From the NCBI RefSeq assembly GCF_019746015.1, contig NZ_JAIESM010000063.1, forward strand, positions 1-62,676: a stretch of 62,676 bases of DNA, read 5' to 3'. Of the stretch, positions 46,869-55,378 are shown piece after piece. Each line of letters opens with the position of its first letter. The first letter of the stretch is position 1. The notes beneath the pieces were generated by a model. The model had not been told where the DNA came from, did not search any database, and saw only the letters and a program-made list of their open reading frames with translations. Origin of the DNA: Sphingomonas sp. (GTDB lineage: Bacteria > Pseudomonadota > Alphaproteobacteria > Sphingomonadales > Sphingomonadaceae). The position numbers and the translations under genes are program-made.

Positions 46869-47809
46869 CACTCGCCCGCCATGCACTTGTTGTACGCCTT
46901 GACCGCTTTCGCTAAGTCAAGCATCGTGGACGCCGCGAGTGCGCCAAGGCCAAGCCTACGTCCAAGTGCCGATCCAGCGCCTCTTAGCATTCCCTCGGCA
47001 GCATTTGCCTGTTTTCCCGCGTAAGCAATGCCACCGGCAGCGGGGTCACGATCATGGACCGCGACGGCTATGCCAGTTACTCCGATTGCTGAGCCAACGA
47101 TTGCGACCGCTGCTGATCCTTCGGGCAATAATACGGTTGCGACCCAACCCGCCCCATCTAAGGCAAGTCCTTGCCAGTTTTCGACCGCTGCCTCTAGCGC
47201 ACATTGGGTACGAGTCTTCGCCGGTTTTGTCTGCGTCTTTTGCGGCGCCGACGCACGTCCCGGGTTGGCGCCTAGCCTTGCCGCAGTTCCCGGCACCCCC
47301 GCCTGAGTTGTGTCGCGTGGCGGCGGTGTCCGGCATCCTGTGACCGTCACCTCATCGCCGACTGTCTTTTTCGGCACATTTTTACACTCCAGCCCGTCGG
47401 GGTCGATGTTGTTCATGGGATCATTCCCGACGTATCCATAGAGATTGACCTGATCGTCATACCCAATGGGATCGGTCAGGAGGAACCTTCCCAGCGTGGG
47501 AGAGTAGAGCCGGGCCTTGTAGTGATACATGCCCAGTTCGGCGAGCCAGGCTTGCCCAGTATACTGGAACCGGCCGGTATTGCCGGTGCCGGTGAACGGG
47601 CCGGCAACGCCGGACGGGGCAGGGGCGGGCCTGGGGATGCCATATTCGTCATAGCTGTTGACCGCGAGCCGGTTACCGTTCGCGTCCGCCACCGCCACCA
47701 CCGATCCCTGATGGTCGCTGTAGAGGTAGCGCGGCGAACTGACGCCGGCACCTTCATACCAGACCAGCGGATCGTCGTCACCCAGGCCGTGCACATAGCG
47801 CCTGAGCAT
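46868..47809 (-). CDS. Orphan Rhs C-terminal protein with hydrophobic toxin tip
   Basis: A 313-residue protein that begins in the Rhs core at MLRRYVHGLGDDDPLVWYEG and continues with YLYSDHQGSVVAVADANG. The signature shell-closing motif follows: ARLYSPTLGRFLLTDPIGYDDQVNLYGYVGNDP then NNIDPDG (about residues 100-140). The variable tip (about 145-313) is Pro/Thr/Gln-rich, then has a hydrophobic Gly/Ala run (VATVLLPEGSAAVAIVGSAI) and an amphipathic end. This suggests a membrane-active toxin. It starts 14 bases after fumA with GCGGGGGGCACT before the ATG. There is no N-terminal delivery part, so it may be silent until recombined. Confidence 0.8.
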   Translation of the reverse strand: MLRRYVHGLGDDDPLVWYEGAGVSSPRYLYSDHQGSVVAVADANGNRLAVNSYDEYGIPRPAPAPSGVAGPFTGTGNTGRFQYTGQAWLAELGMYHYKARLYSPTLGRFLLTDPIGYDDQVNLYGYVGNDPMNNIDPDGLECKNVPKKTVGDEVTVTGCRTPPPRDTTQAGVPGTAARLGANPGRASAPQKTQTKPAKTRTQCALEAAVENWQGLALDGAGWVATVLLPEGSAAVAIVGSAIGVTGIAVAVHDRDPAAGGIAYAGKQANAAEGMLRGAGSALGRRLGLGALAASTMLDLAKAVKAYNKCMAGE

Positions 47810-47823
47810 AGTGCCCCCCGCGA

Positions 47824-49344
47824 TCACGACCGTTCGAGCAATTTCTCGCGCGCGATCTTGTCGCGCCACACCAGGGGCGCGAGCTGGTGGACATTGTTGC
47901 CGTCCGCATCCACCGCCACCGTCACCGGAAAATCGCGCACCTCGAACTCGTAGATCGCCTCCATCCCCAGATCTTCGAACCCCACCACGCGGCTGCCCTT
48001 GATCGCGCGGGCGACCAGATAGGCCGCACCCCCCACCGCCATCAGATAGGCGCTCCTGCCTTCGGCGATGGCGGCCGTCGCATCCGGCCCGCGCTCGGCC
48101 TTGCCGACCATCGCCAGCAGGCCCTGGTCGAGCATCATGCGGGTGAACTTGTCCATCCGCGTGGCGGTGGTGGGGCCGGCGGGGCCGACCACTTCCTCGC
48201 CCACCGGATCGACCGGGCCGACATAATAGATCACCCGGTCGCGGAAGCTGACGGGCAGCGGCTCGCCCCGGTCGAGCATGTCCTTGATGCGCTTGTGCGC
48301 GGCGTCGCGCCCGGTCAGCATCTTGCCGTTCAGCAGCAGCCGGTCGCCCTGTTTCCAGCTTTGCACCTCGGCGCGGGTGAGCGTGTCGAGATCGACGCGC
48401 CGCGCCGCACTGTCCGGCTGCCAGTCGACCTTGGGCCAGTCGTCCAGTTTGGGCGCCTCCAGATAGGCCGGGCCGCTGCCGTCGAGCGTGAAATGCGCGT
48501 GGCGGGTGGCGGCGCAATTGGGGATCATCGCCACCGGCTTTGACGCGGCATGGGTTGGCCAGTCGAGAATCTTCACGTCGAGAATGGTGGCAAGGCCGCC
48601 CAGCCCCTGCGCGCCGATGCCGAGCGCGTTGACCTTGTCGAACAGCTCGATGCGCAGCGCCTCGATATCGTTCTGGGGCCCGCGCGCCTTCAGCTGCGCC
48701 ATGTCGATCGCGCCCATCAGGCTCTGCTTGGCGAGCAGCATCGCTTTTTCCGCGGTGCCGCCGATGCCGATGCCCAGCATCCCCGGCGGGCACCAGCCGG
48801 CGCCCATCTGCGGCACCATTTCCAGCACCCAGTCGACGATCGAATCGCTGGGGTTCATCATCTTGAACTTCGACTTGTTCTCGCTGCCGCCGCCCTTGGC
48901 CGCGACATCGACCGAGACGGTCGCGCCCGGCACCATCTCCACATGGAGCACCGAGGGCGTATTGTCCTTCGTGTTGCGCCGGGTGAAGGCGGGGTCGGCC
49001 AGGATCGAGGCGCGCAGCTTGTTTTCGGGGTGGAGATAGGCGCGGCGCACGCCCTCGTCGATCACCTCCTGCAAGGATCGGTCGCCTTCCAGCCGGCACT
49101 CCTGCCCCCATTTCACGAATATGGTGACGATGCCGGTGTCCTGGCAGATCGGCCGGTGCCCCTCGGCGCACATGCGGCTGTTGGTCAGGATCTGCGCGAT
49201 CGCGTCCTTGGCGGCCGGGCTCTGTTCGGCTGCATAAGCGTCACCCAGCGCGCGGATATAATCCATCGGGTGGAAATAGCTGATGAACTGCAGCGCGTCG
49301 GCAACGCTGTCGATCAGGTCGGCGGCGCGGATGGTGACGGTCAT
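47824..49344 (-). CDS. fumA: Fumarate hydratase class I (iron-sulfur)
   Basis: A 506-residue class I fumarase with fused alpha and beta parts. It uses an oxygen-sensitive 4Fe-4S cluster to interconvert fumarate and malate. Cluster cysteines are visible in RPICQDTG (near residue 68), GAGWCPPGMLGIGIGG and IPNCAATRHAHF. The C-terminal swivel domain has VGPAGPTTATRMDKFTR and GKAERGP. ATG at 49344 is used; a TTG 6 bases upstream is also open. It is the second, unrelated fumarase in this window. The Rhs tip gene follows it by 14 bases. Confidence 0.95.
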   Translation of the reverse strand: MTVTIRAADLIDSVADALQFISYFHPMDYIRALGDAYAAEQSPAAKDAIAQILTNSRMCAEGHRPICQDTGIVTIFVKWGQECRLEGDRSLQEVIDEGVRRAYLHPENKLRASILADPAFTRRNTKDNTPSVLHVEMVPGATVSVDVAAKGGGSENKSKFKMMNPSDSIVDWVLEMVPQMGAGWCPPGMLGIGIGGTAEKAMLLAKQSLMGAIDMAQLKARGPQNDIEALRIELFDKVNALGIGAQGLGGLATILDVKILDWPTHAASKPVAMIPNCAATRHAHFTLDGSGPAYLEAPKLDDWPKVDWQPDSAARRVDLDTLTRAEVQSWKQGDRLLLNGKMLTGRDAAHKRIKDMLDRGEPLPVSFRDRVIYYVGPVDPVGEEVVGPAGPTTATRMDKFTRMMLDQGLLAMVGKAERGPDATAAIAEGRSAYLMAVGGAAYLVARAIKGSRVVGFEDLGMEAIYEFEVRDFPVTVAVDADGNNVHQLAPLVWRDKIAREKLLERS

Positions 49345-49498
49345 GGGCAAGGATTTCCTGCTGGAAGGTCAAGGGCGTGGCCCATGCCCATAATCGCGCC
49401 GCCGGTCTCCGCCAAGCGGGTGCGCGTGGCCCGTGTCAGCGATTCGTTAAGCCGTTCGCGCTAAGCCGTTCAGCGGCATTGCATAATCAAGAGAAGAA

Positions 49499-52141
49499 AT
49501 GGCCCGGTCGTCCGATTCCTCCCGCCCCACCACGCATGTCCGCGCCAGCAGCCTGCCGGAAGCGCTGGGGCTGGCGCGCGGCGACGGCCCGGCGGAAGCG
49601 GTCGACTTCATGGGCCAGGTGCGCCAGCTGGCGACGATCTGGCCGTTCGCACTGTTCGCGCATGTCGCCACCGCCTTCACCATCGGCCTGCTGACCTTCC
49701 TGAGCGAGGATCTCACCCGCATCCGCCATGTGTTCACCCAGGCCGGCGCGATGATGGTGCTGAGCCTGGTGATGCTGGTCCTGCTCGCGCTGCGCAGCCG
49801 CACCGCGCAGCAGCAGATCCGCGTGGCGGTGGTGGTGGGCATCGGTCAGGCGGTGCTGGTCGGCGCGCTGCTGTGGGAGACGCAATATCTGCCCGGCCAG
49901 AACAGCCAGACGACGGCGGCCATTGCCGCGCTGGGGGCCATTTCCGCGACGGGAATCGCGCTCTATCCGGTGCGCGCGGCGCTGTTCGGCTTCTGCGCGG
50001 CGCTGACGGCAATGGTGTTCGTGCTGGTCGGGCCGACGACCGGCGCGCTGATCGCCTCGGGCTGCCTGTTCATCCTGGCGGTGGCGACGCGGCGCATGGC
50101 GCTGCTCGACGTGGCGCAGGCGCAAAAGAGCTTCACCGACCCCGGCAACGGCGTGATGGCCGAGCGCCTGATCCGCGAGTTCGAAACACAGGGCACCGGC
50201 TGGTTCTGGCAGACCGACCGCGACGGGCGCCTGACCTATCTTTCCGAAAAGGTGGCCGAGGTGATGGCCGAGGCCGGCCATTCGCCGATCGGCAGCCCGC
50301 TGACCGACGCGTTCCAGATGGATACCACGGCGCCTGGCACCGAGCGGACGCTGGGCTTCCACCTGTCCTCGCGCACCGGTTTTTCCGATTACACCGTTCG
50401 CCCGGCGATGCGGCTGGCGGTGGAGCGCTGGTGGTCGATCTCCGGCCGGCCGGTGATCGACGATGCCGGCCGCTTCCAGGGCTTTATCGGTTCCGGCGCG
50501 GACCTGACCGAAAAGCGCCGGGCCGAGGCGGAGATTACCCGGCTGGCGCTGTATGACGGGCTGACCGGCCTTGCCAACCGCCAGCGGATGCGCGCCTCGC
50601 TCGACCAGAGCCTGAACCAGCCGGTGGGGCCGTATCGCCCGACCACGCTGTTCCTGCTCGATCTCGACCGGTTTAAGGCGGTGAACGATACGCTGGGCCA
50701 CCAGACCGGCGACGCGCTGCTGAAGCAGGTGGCGCAGCGCCTGCTGCGCGCGGTGGGCGATGCTGGGCTGGTCGGCCGGCTGGGCGGCGACGAGTTCCAG
50801 GTCATCCTGCCCGGCGAGAACGAGGCGGATCGCCTGCCTGACCTGGCGCGCGAGATCATCGGGTCGCTGTCGCAGCCTTATTCGATCGGCGGTAACACCA
50901 TTTCGATCGGTTGTTCGATCGGCGTCGCGATCGCGCCGCAGGACGGGCGCGATTCGGAAACGCTGGTGCGCAACGCCGACCTCGCGCTCTATGCCGCCAA
51001 GGCCGACGGGCGCGGCGTGCACCGTTTCTATCGCGAAGAGCTGCTCCAGGGCGCCAAGAACCGCAAGCAGATGGAAGACGATCTGCGCCACGCGCTGGTG
51101 CAGAACCAGTTCCACCTCGTCTATCAGCCGGTGGTGTGCACCGAAAGCGCGCGGCTGGTGGGGTTCGAGGCGCTGCTGCGCTGGGAACACCCCGATCGCG
51201 GGCCGATCAGCCCGGCCGATTTCATTCCCGTGGCCGAAGATTGCGGGATGATCGAGCAGATCGGCGAATGGGTGCTGCGCACCGCCTGTCTGGAAGCGGC
51301 CAAATGGCCCAGCCATGTGCGCGTCGGCGTGAACGTGTCGACCATCCAGTTTGCCAATCCGGCGCTGCCCTCCATCATCGCCAACGCGATTGCGCGCGCC
51401 GGCATTCCGGCCAGCCGGCTGGAGCTGGAAATCACCGAGAGCGTGTTCCTGGACGAAAGCGACAGTGCCGATGCGATGTTCAAGGCGCTGAAAGGGCTGG
51501 GCGTGCGGCTGGCGCTCGACGATTTCGGCACCGGCTACTCGTCGCTCGGCTATCTGAAGAGCGCGCCGTTCGACAAGATCAAGATCGACCAGAGCTTCGT
51601 GCGCGGCGCCGCCATTACCGACAGCCGCAACGCGCCGATCATCCACGCGATCGTGACGCTGGCCAGCACGCTGGGCATGGAAACGACGGCAGAAGGCGTG
51701 GAAACGCTGGACGAGATCGAGCTGATCCGCACGCTGGGGTGCAGCCACATCCAGGGCTATGTCTATGGCAAGCCGGTGCGCGCGCCCGATGTGCTGGTGA
51801 TGCTGCGCGATGGCAACGGCATTGCCACGCCGCTGGGCTATCGCACCAGCCGGCCGCCGCGCCTCACCCTCATGCGCAACGCGCTGATCGCGATCGGCCA
51901 GAATGTGGGCGAGGTGCGACTGCGCAACATTTCCGCCTCGGGCGCGATGATCGACGGGCTGGACTTCAACCGCGACCCGGTGGGCGTGGCGGTGCGGCTG
52001 GAAATCATCGAGGGCGAACAGGTGGCGGCCACCATCCGCTGGGCGCGCGACGGCAAGGTCGGCCTGGAATTCGCCAAGCGCTTCGACATCGAACGGCTCA
52101 ACACCGTGGTCGACCCGATGCGCTTCAAGAAGGCGGGCTGA
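49499..52141 (+). CDS. Membrane GGDEF-EAL-PilZ cyclic-di-GMP protein
   Basis: An 880-residue protein with five to six N-terminal helices (about 45-195), a PAS-like domain (about 215-340), then GGDEF (about 350-510), EAL (about 535-780) and a C-terminal PilZ-like domain (about 790-870). The diguanylate cyclase motif GGDEF is intact (near residue 430), but the RxxD inhibitory site is absent. The phosphodiesterase has FEALLRW, ITESVF, DDFGTGYSSL and TAEGVET, so it also looks intact. NISASGAMI in the PilZ part fits c-di-GMP binding. A bifunctional regulator of motility/biofilm is likely. It stands alone. Confidence 0.95.
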   Translation: MARSSDSSRPTTHVRASSLPEALGLARGDGPAEAVDFMGQVRQLATIWPFALFAHVATAFTIGLLTFLSEDLTRIRHVFTQAGAMMVLSLVMLVLLALRSRTAQQQIRVAVVVGIGQAVLVGALLWETQYLPGQNSQTTAAIAALGAISATGIALYPVRAALFGFCAALTAMVFVLVGPTTGALIASGCLFILAVATRRMALLDVAQAQKSFTDPGNGVMAERLIREFETQGTGWFWQTDRDGRLTYLSEKVAEVMAEAGHSPIGSPLTDAFQMDTTAPGTERTLGFHLSSRTGFSDYTVRPAMRLAVERWWSISGRPVIDDAGRFQGFIGSGADLTEKRRAEAEITRLALYDGLTGLANRQRMRASLDQSLNQPVGPYRPTTLFLLDLDRFKAVNDTLGHQTGDALLKQVAQRLLRAVGDAGLVGRLGGDEFQVILPGENEADRLPDLAREIIGSLSQPYSIGGNTISIGCSIGVAIAPQDGRDSETLVRNADLALYAAKADGRGVHRFYREELLQGAKNRKQMEDDLRHALVQNQFHLVYQPVVCTESARLVGFEALLRWEHPDRGPISPADFIPVAEDCGMIEQIGEWVLRTACLEAAKWPSHVRVGVNVSTIQFANPALPSIIANAIARAGIPASRLELEITESVFLDESDSADAMFKALKGLGVRLALDDFGTGYSSLGYLKSAPFDKIKIDQSFVRGAAITDSRNAPIIHAIVTLASTLGMETTAEGVETLDEIELIRTLGCSHIQGYVYGKPVRAPDVLVMLRDGNGIATPLGYRTSRPPRLTLMRNALIAIGQNVGEVRLRNISASGAMIDGLDFNRDPVGVAVRLEIIEGEQVAATIRWARDGKVGLEFAKRFDIERLNTVVDPMRFKKAG

Positions 52142-52154
52142 GGCCGGTTGGGAT

Positions 52155-52163
52155 TTATCCACA
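52155..52163 (+). promoter_or_regulatory. DnaA box (TTATCCACA)
   Basis: Perfect match to the TTATNCACA DnaA-binding consensus, about 410 bases before nrdA. In E. coli DnaA boxes lie in front of nrdAB; here only a single perfect match is seen, so a role is uncertain. Confidence 0.45.
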
Positions 52164-52369
52164 ATTTTGCACCCAGCAAAATTACCGCGCCAAAAATATG
52201 CTTTGTTCCGCACCCGTTCCCTTGCGTTTCGGCAACACGGCCTGAAAGCGCGCGTCGCCGCGTTGCAGCATCGCTCCAGGCGCCAGATCGCGGCGGTAAG
52301 TTGAGTCTTTCCAGCGGCGAACCGAGTCCTTAATTTGTCATTTACGCTCTTGCCTCTGCGGACAAATGG

Positions 52370-52385
52370 CCACAATATCTAGTGG
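52370..52385. promoter_or_regulatory. NrdR-box-like palindrome
   Basis: CCACAATATCTAGTGG resembles the NrdR box pattern (acaC-wATAT-mtwGTGt). NrdR is the ATP/dATP-sensing repressor of ribonucleotide reductase genes in most bacteria. NrdR usually needs two boxes; a possible second, poorer one (CACCATATTG) lies 60 bases downstream. Confidence 0.45.
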
Positions 52386-52574
52386 CTACGTCAGGGGGCT
52401 GACCCAAGCGCTGGTGAATCAGCGCCGCAACACCATATTGCGGCGAGGGTAATCTTCGGCTCTTGGCATCAGCAATGTCCACTTTTTGTTCTCATTGATC
52501 CCCCCTTCGGTGTAGGATGGGGCTCGGCTTGCCGAGTCGTGTGTATGGTAGGCTCAACAGGCGGGACGATAGCG

Positions 52575-54464
52575 ATGGACTTCAGAGATATGGACAGCGG
52601 CACCACCGACCTGATCGACACCCCGGCCGAGGCCGGCTCGCAAGCGGCGACGGCACCGGCACCGGCGGTCGCGACGTCTGCCGTGGTGGTGGACCATGCG
52701 CGCGACGCGCTGCTCACCGATTTCGGCAAGGAAACGCTGACCGACCGCTATCTGCTGCCCGGCGAGCGGTTTCAGGACCTGTTCGCGCGCGTGGCCGCTG
52801 CCTATGCCGATGATGCCGCGCACGCCCAGCGGCTTTATGACTATATCTCGCGGCTGTGGTTCATGCCGGCGACGCCGGTGCTCTCCAACGGCGGCACCGG
52901 GCGCGGGCTGCCGATCAGCTGCTATCTCAATTCGGTGCCCGACAGCCTCAACGGCATTGTCGACACCTGGAACGAGAATGTGTGGCTGGCCAGCCGCGGC
53001 GGCGGCATCGGCACCTATTGGGGCGGGGTGCGCGGCATTGGCGAGCCGGTGGGCCTCAACGGCAAGACCAGCGGCATCATTCCCTTCGTCCGGGTGATGG
53101 ACTCGCTGACGCTCGCCATTTCGCAAGGGTCGCTGCGGCGCGGCTCGGCCGCCTGCTATCTCGACATCAGCCACCCGGAGATCGAGGAGTTTCTCGAAAT
53201 CCGCAAACCCTCGGGCGATTTCAACCGCAAGGCGCTCAACCTGCACCACGGCGTGCTGATCCCCGACGCCTTCATGGAAGCGGTGCGCGACGGCGCCGAA
53301 TGGGAGCTGAAAAGCCCCAAGGACGGCAGCGTGCGCGCCAAGGTGGATGCGCGCAGCCTGTTCCAGAAGCTGGTCGAAACCCGGCTGGCAACGGGCGAGC
53401 CCTATATCGTCTTTGCCGACCATGTGAACAAGGCGATGCCCCGGCACCACCGCGAGCTGGGCCTCAAAGTCTCGACCTCCAACCTGTGCAGCGAAATCAC
53501 CCTGCCCACCGGCCGCGACCATCTGGGGCAGGATCGCACGGCGGTGTGCTGCCTGTCGTCACTCAACCTGGAAACCTGGGACGAGTGGCAGGGCGACAAG
53601 AGCTTCATCGAGGATGTGATGCGCTTCCTCGACAATGTGCTGAGCGACTATATCGCGCGCGCCGAGCCGGGCATGGAGCGGGCCGCCTATTCGGCGATGC
53701 GCGAACGCTCGGTGGGGCTGGGGGTGATGGGCTTCCACTCCTTCCTCCAGGCGCGCGGCCTGCCGTTCGAAGGGGCGATGGCCAAGCAGTGGAACCTCAA
53801 GATCTTCAAGCACATCAAGGCGCAGGTCGACGAAGCCTCGATGCAGCTGGCGGTGGAACGCGGCCCGTGCCCCGATGCCGCCGACATGGGGGTGATGGAG
53901 CGGTTCAGCTGCAAGATGGCGATCGCGCCGACCGCGTCGATCAGCATCATCTGCGGCGGCACCAGCGCCTGTATCGAGCCCATTCCGGCGAACATCTATA
54001 CCCACAAGACGCTGTCGGGCAGCTTCGTCGTCCGCAACCCCTATCTGGAAAAGCTGCTGACCGAAAAGGCCAAGAACAGCGACGGGGTGTGGAGCTCGAT
54101 CCTGGAACAGGGCGGCTCGGTCCAGCATCTCGACTTCCTGTCCCAGGAAGAAAAGGACGTGTACAAGACGAGCTTCGAGATCGACCAGCGCTGGCTGATC
54201 GAACTCGCCGCCGACCGCACGCCCTATATCGACCAGTCGCAGTCGCTGAACCTGTTCATTCCGGCCGATGTGGAAAAATGGGACCTGCTGATGCTCCATT
54301 TCCGCGCCTGGGAACTGGGCGTGAAGTCGCTCTATTATCTGCGCTCGAAGAGCATCCAGCGCGCCGGGTTCGCCGGCGGGGTGGAGGCGGACAATACGCC
54401 CGAGCCCAAGAAGATCGAGCTCGGCGAAAGCACCGATTATGACGAGTGTCTGGCGTGCCAGTAA
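52575..54464 (+). CDS. nrdA: Ribonucleotide reductase class I, alpha (catalytic) subunit
   Basis: Makes deoxyribonucleotides from ribonucleoside diphosphates. The 629-residue protein has the substrate-site Cys in PISCYLNS, the radical Cys in STSNLCSEI and its partner CCLSSLNLE, with E in the same run. The C-terminal shuttle pair is DECLACQ. Other family runs are RRGSAACYLDISHPEIEEFLEIRKP and IAPTASISIICGGTSACIEP. It lacks the N-terminal ATP-cone of E. coli NrdA. ATG at 52575 is likely; earlier in-frame starts at 52539-52545 give an unusual N-terminus. Two small genes separate it from nrdB. Confidence 0.96.
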   Translation: MDFRDMDSGTTDLIDTPAEAGSQAATAPAPAVATSAVVVDHARDALLTDFGKETLTDRYLLPGERFQDLFARVAAAYADDAAHAQRLYDYISRLWFMPATPVLSNGGTGRGLPISCYLNSVPDSLNGIVDTWNENVWLASRGGGIGTYWGGVRGIGEPVGLNGKTSGIIPFVRVMDSLTLAISQGSLRRGSAACYLDISHPEIEEFLEIRKPSGDFNRKALNLHHGVLIPDAFMEAVRDGAEWELKSPKDGSVRAKVDARSLFQKLVETRLATGEPYIVFADHVNKAMPRHHRELGLKVSTSNLCSEITLPTGRDHLGQDRTAVCCLSSLNLETWDEWQGDKSFIEDVMRFLDNVLSDYIARAEPGMERAAYSAMRERSVGLGVMGFHSFLQARGLPFEGAMAKQWNLKIFKHIKAQVDEASMQLAVERGPCPDAADMGVMERFSCKMAIAPTASISIICGGTSACIEPIPANIYTHKTLSGSFVVRNPYLEKLLTEKAKNSDGVWSSILEQGGSVQHLDFLSQEEKDVYKTSFEIDQRWLIELAADRTPYIDQSQSLNLFIPADVEKWDLLMLHFRAWELGVKSLYYLRSKSIQRAGFAGGVEADNTPEPKKIELGESTDYDECLACQ

Positions 54465-54603
54465 GCGGGCGCACCGGGATTGCGCGAGCAATCCCGGAGA
54501 CGCCGCGGCGGGCAGCGTGGCCGCGCAGCGGCCTCGTCTGACGGCGCGGCACTTGATGCGCCTGCCCCCGCGCGGCTTCAACAGGACTGAGGCAGTTTGA
54601 ACA

Positions 54604-54999
54604 ATGGATCAACGTAGCGGCTGCATCGGCATCGGGGTTGTGGTTGGAGCATTGGCGCTGATCGCGCTGCTGCTCGGATGGCCGCAATATCGCGTCTATT
54701 CGCAGCGGCTGGCCGGCGAGGCGGCGCTGGCCGAGGCGCAGTCGTCGCGCCAGGTCGCCATTCTGGAGGCGCGGGCCAAGAAGGAAAGCGCGATCTCGCT
54801 GGCCGAAGCTGAGGTGATCCGCGCGCAAGGAGCCGCCAAGGCCAACCAGATTCTCCAGAACAGCCTGGGCGGGCCGGAAGGCTATCTGCGCTATCTGCAG
54901 ATTCAGGCGCTGGAGGACTCGAAGGCCTCGCTGATCTATGTGCCGACCGAGGCGGGGCTGCCCGTGACCGAAGCGCGCCGGCTGGACGCCGCCAAATGA
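54604..54999 (+). CDS. Small membrane-anchored coiled-coil protein, SPFH-tail-like
   Basis: A 131-residue protein with an N-terminal membrane helix (about 8-26), then a charged helix (LAGEAALAEAQSSRQVAILEARAKKESAISLAEAEVIRAQG, about 36-77, quoted in parts only by residue pattern). The end resembles the C-terminal tail of SPFH/prohibitin proteins such as HflC, with YLRYLQIQALEDSKASLIYV and PTEAGLP. The SPFH core itself is absent. It lies between nrdA and nrdB and overlaps the next gene start (ATGA). Function unknown. Confidence 0.8.
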   Translation: MDQRSGCIGIGVVVGALALIALLLGWPQYRVYSQRLAGEAALAEAQSSRQVAILEARAKKESAISLAEAEVIRAQGAAKANQILQNSLGGPEGYLRYLQIQALEDSKASLIYVPTEAGLPVTEARRLDAAK

Positions 55000-55373
55000 G
55001 TGTCGCTGCTATCCATCGCCGCCGGATCGCCGGCACGATGCTCGGCGCGGGCGCGATCATTCTCGGTGACTTTGCGGTGGCGTTCGAAAGCCGGGGGGGC
55101 AGGCAAGTGAAGACGGTCGGGCTCGTAATCCTCCTGCTCATCATCGGGCCGACATTTCTCGGTTACGGCGTTTGGCTTCTGCGCACCGGGAATTGGCGAG
55201 AGAGCATCCCAGCCGCCGAACTGCTCATCGACCGTGCAATCGGCGCTGAGCCGCCACCGCGAAATGCCTGGGATCGCCGCGTTGCCCTGTTTCAGAGCTG
55301 GATGATGGTCCTTTTCGGGTCGTTCTTTTCGCTTTGTCTGATCGCCGTTCTTATCTCGTTTATTCCGGAGTAA
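54996..55373 (+). CDS. Small membrane protein, hypothetical
   Basis: A 125-residue protein with two or three predicted helices (about 40-62 and 98-122; a weak one near 14-30). The middle is charged (NWRESIPAAELLIDRAIG). It is coupled to the SPFH-tail-like gene by an ATGA overlap and ends 5 bases before the nrdB start. Codon use is less GC-rich than nrdA and nrdB, which fits a recent insertion into the nrd operon. No family recognised. Confidence 0.7.
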   Translation: MSVAAIHRRRIAGTMLGAGAIILGDFAVAFESRGGRQVKTVGLVILLLIIGPTFLGYGVWLLRTGNWRESIPAAELLIDRAIGAEPPPRNAWDRRVALFQSWMMVLFGSFFSLCLIAVLISFIPE

Positions 55374-55378
55374 CCTGC

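Larger units (their letters stand above)
52142..52574. promoter_or_regulatory. 433-base upstream region of nrdA
   Basis: No gene is supported. Lower-GC DNA in front of nrdA holds a DnaA-box match (52155-52163) and an NrdR-box-like palindrome (52370-52385). A third imperfect palindrome CCGCAA-CACCATA-TTGCGG lies at 52425-52443. Promoter elements are expected near 52450-52530. Confidence 0.5.

Noticed and set aside
45640..47809. Type VI secretion or contact-dependent inhibition locus
   Set aside because: Only Rhs remnants are present; no VgrG, Hcp, PAAR or two-partner secretion gene lies in the window.
46868..49171. A single 767-codon open frame joining sequence inside fumA to the Rhs tip
   Set aside because: Its first part is only an alternate frame of the true fumA gene (rich in Arg, Gly, Ala). 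The Rhs homology begins at the ATG at 47809, just after the fumA stop.
49487..52375. A 962-codon open frame on the minus strand
   Set aside because: It is antisense to the intact GGDEF-EAL gene and has the Arg/His/Gln/Ala-rich composition typical of shadow frames in GC-rich DNA.
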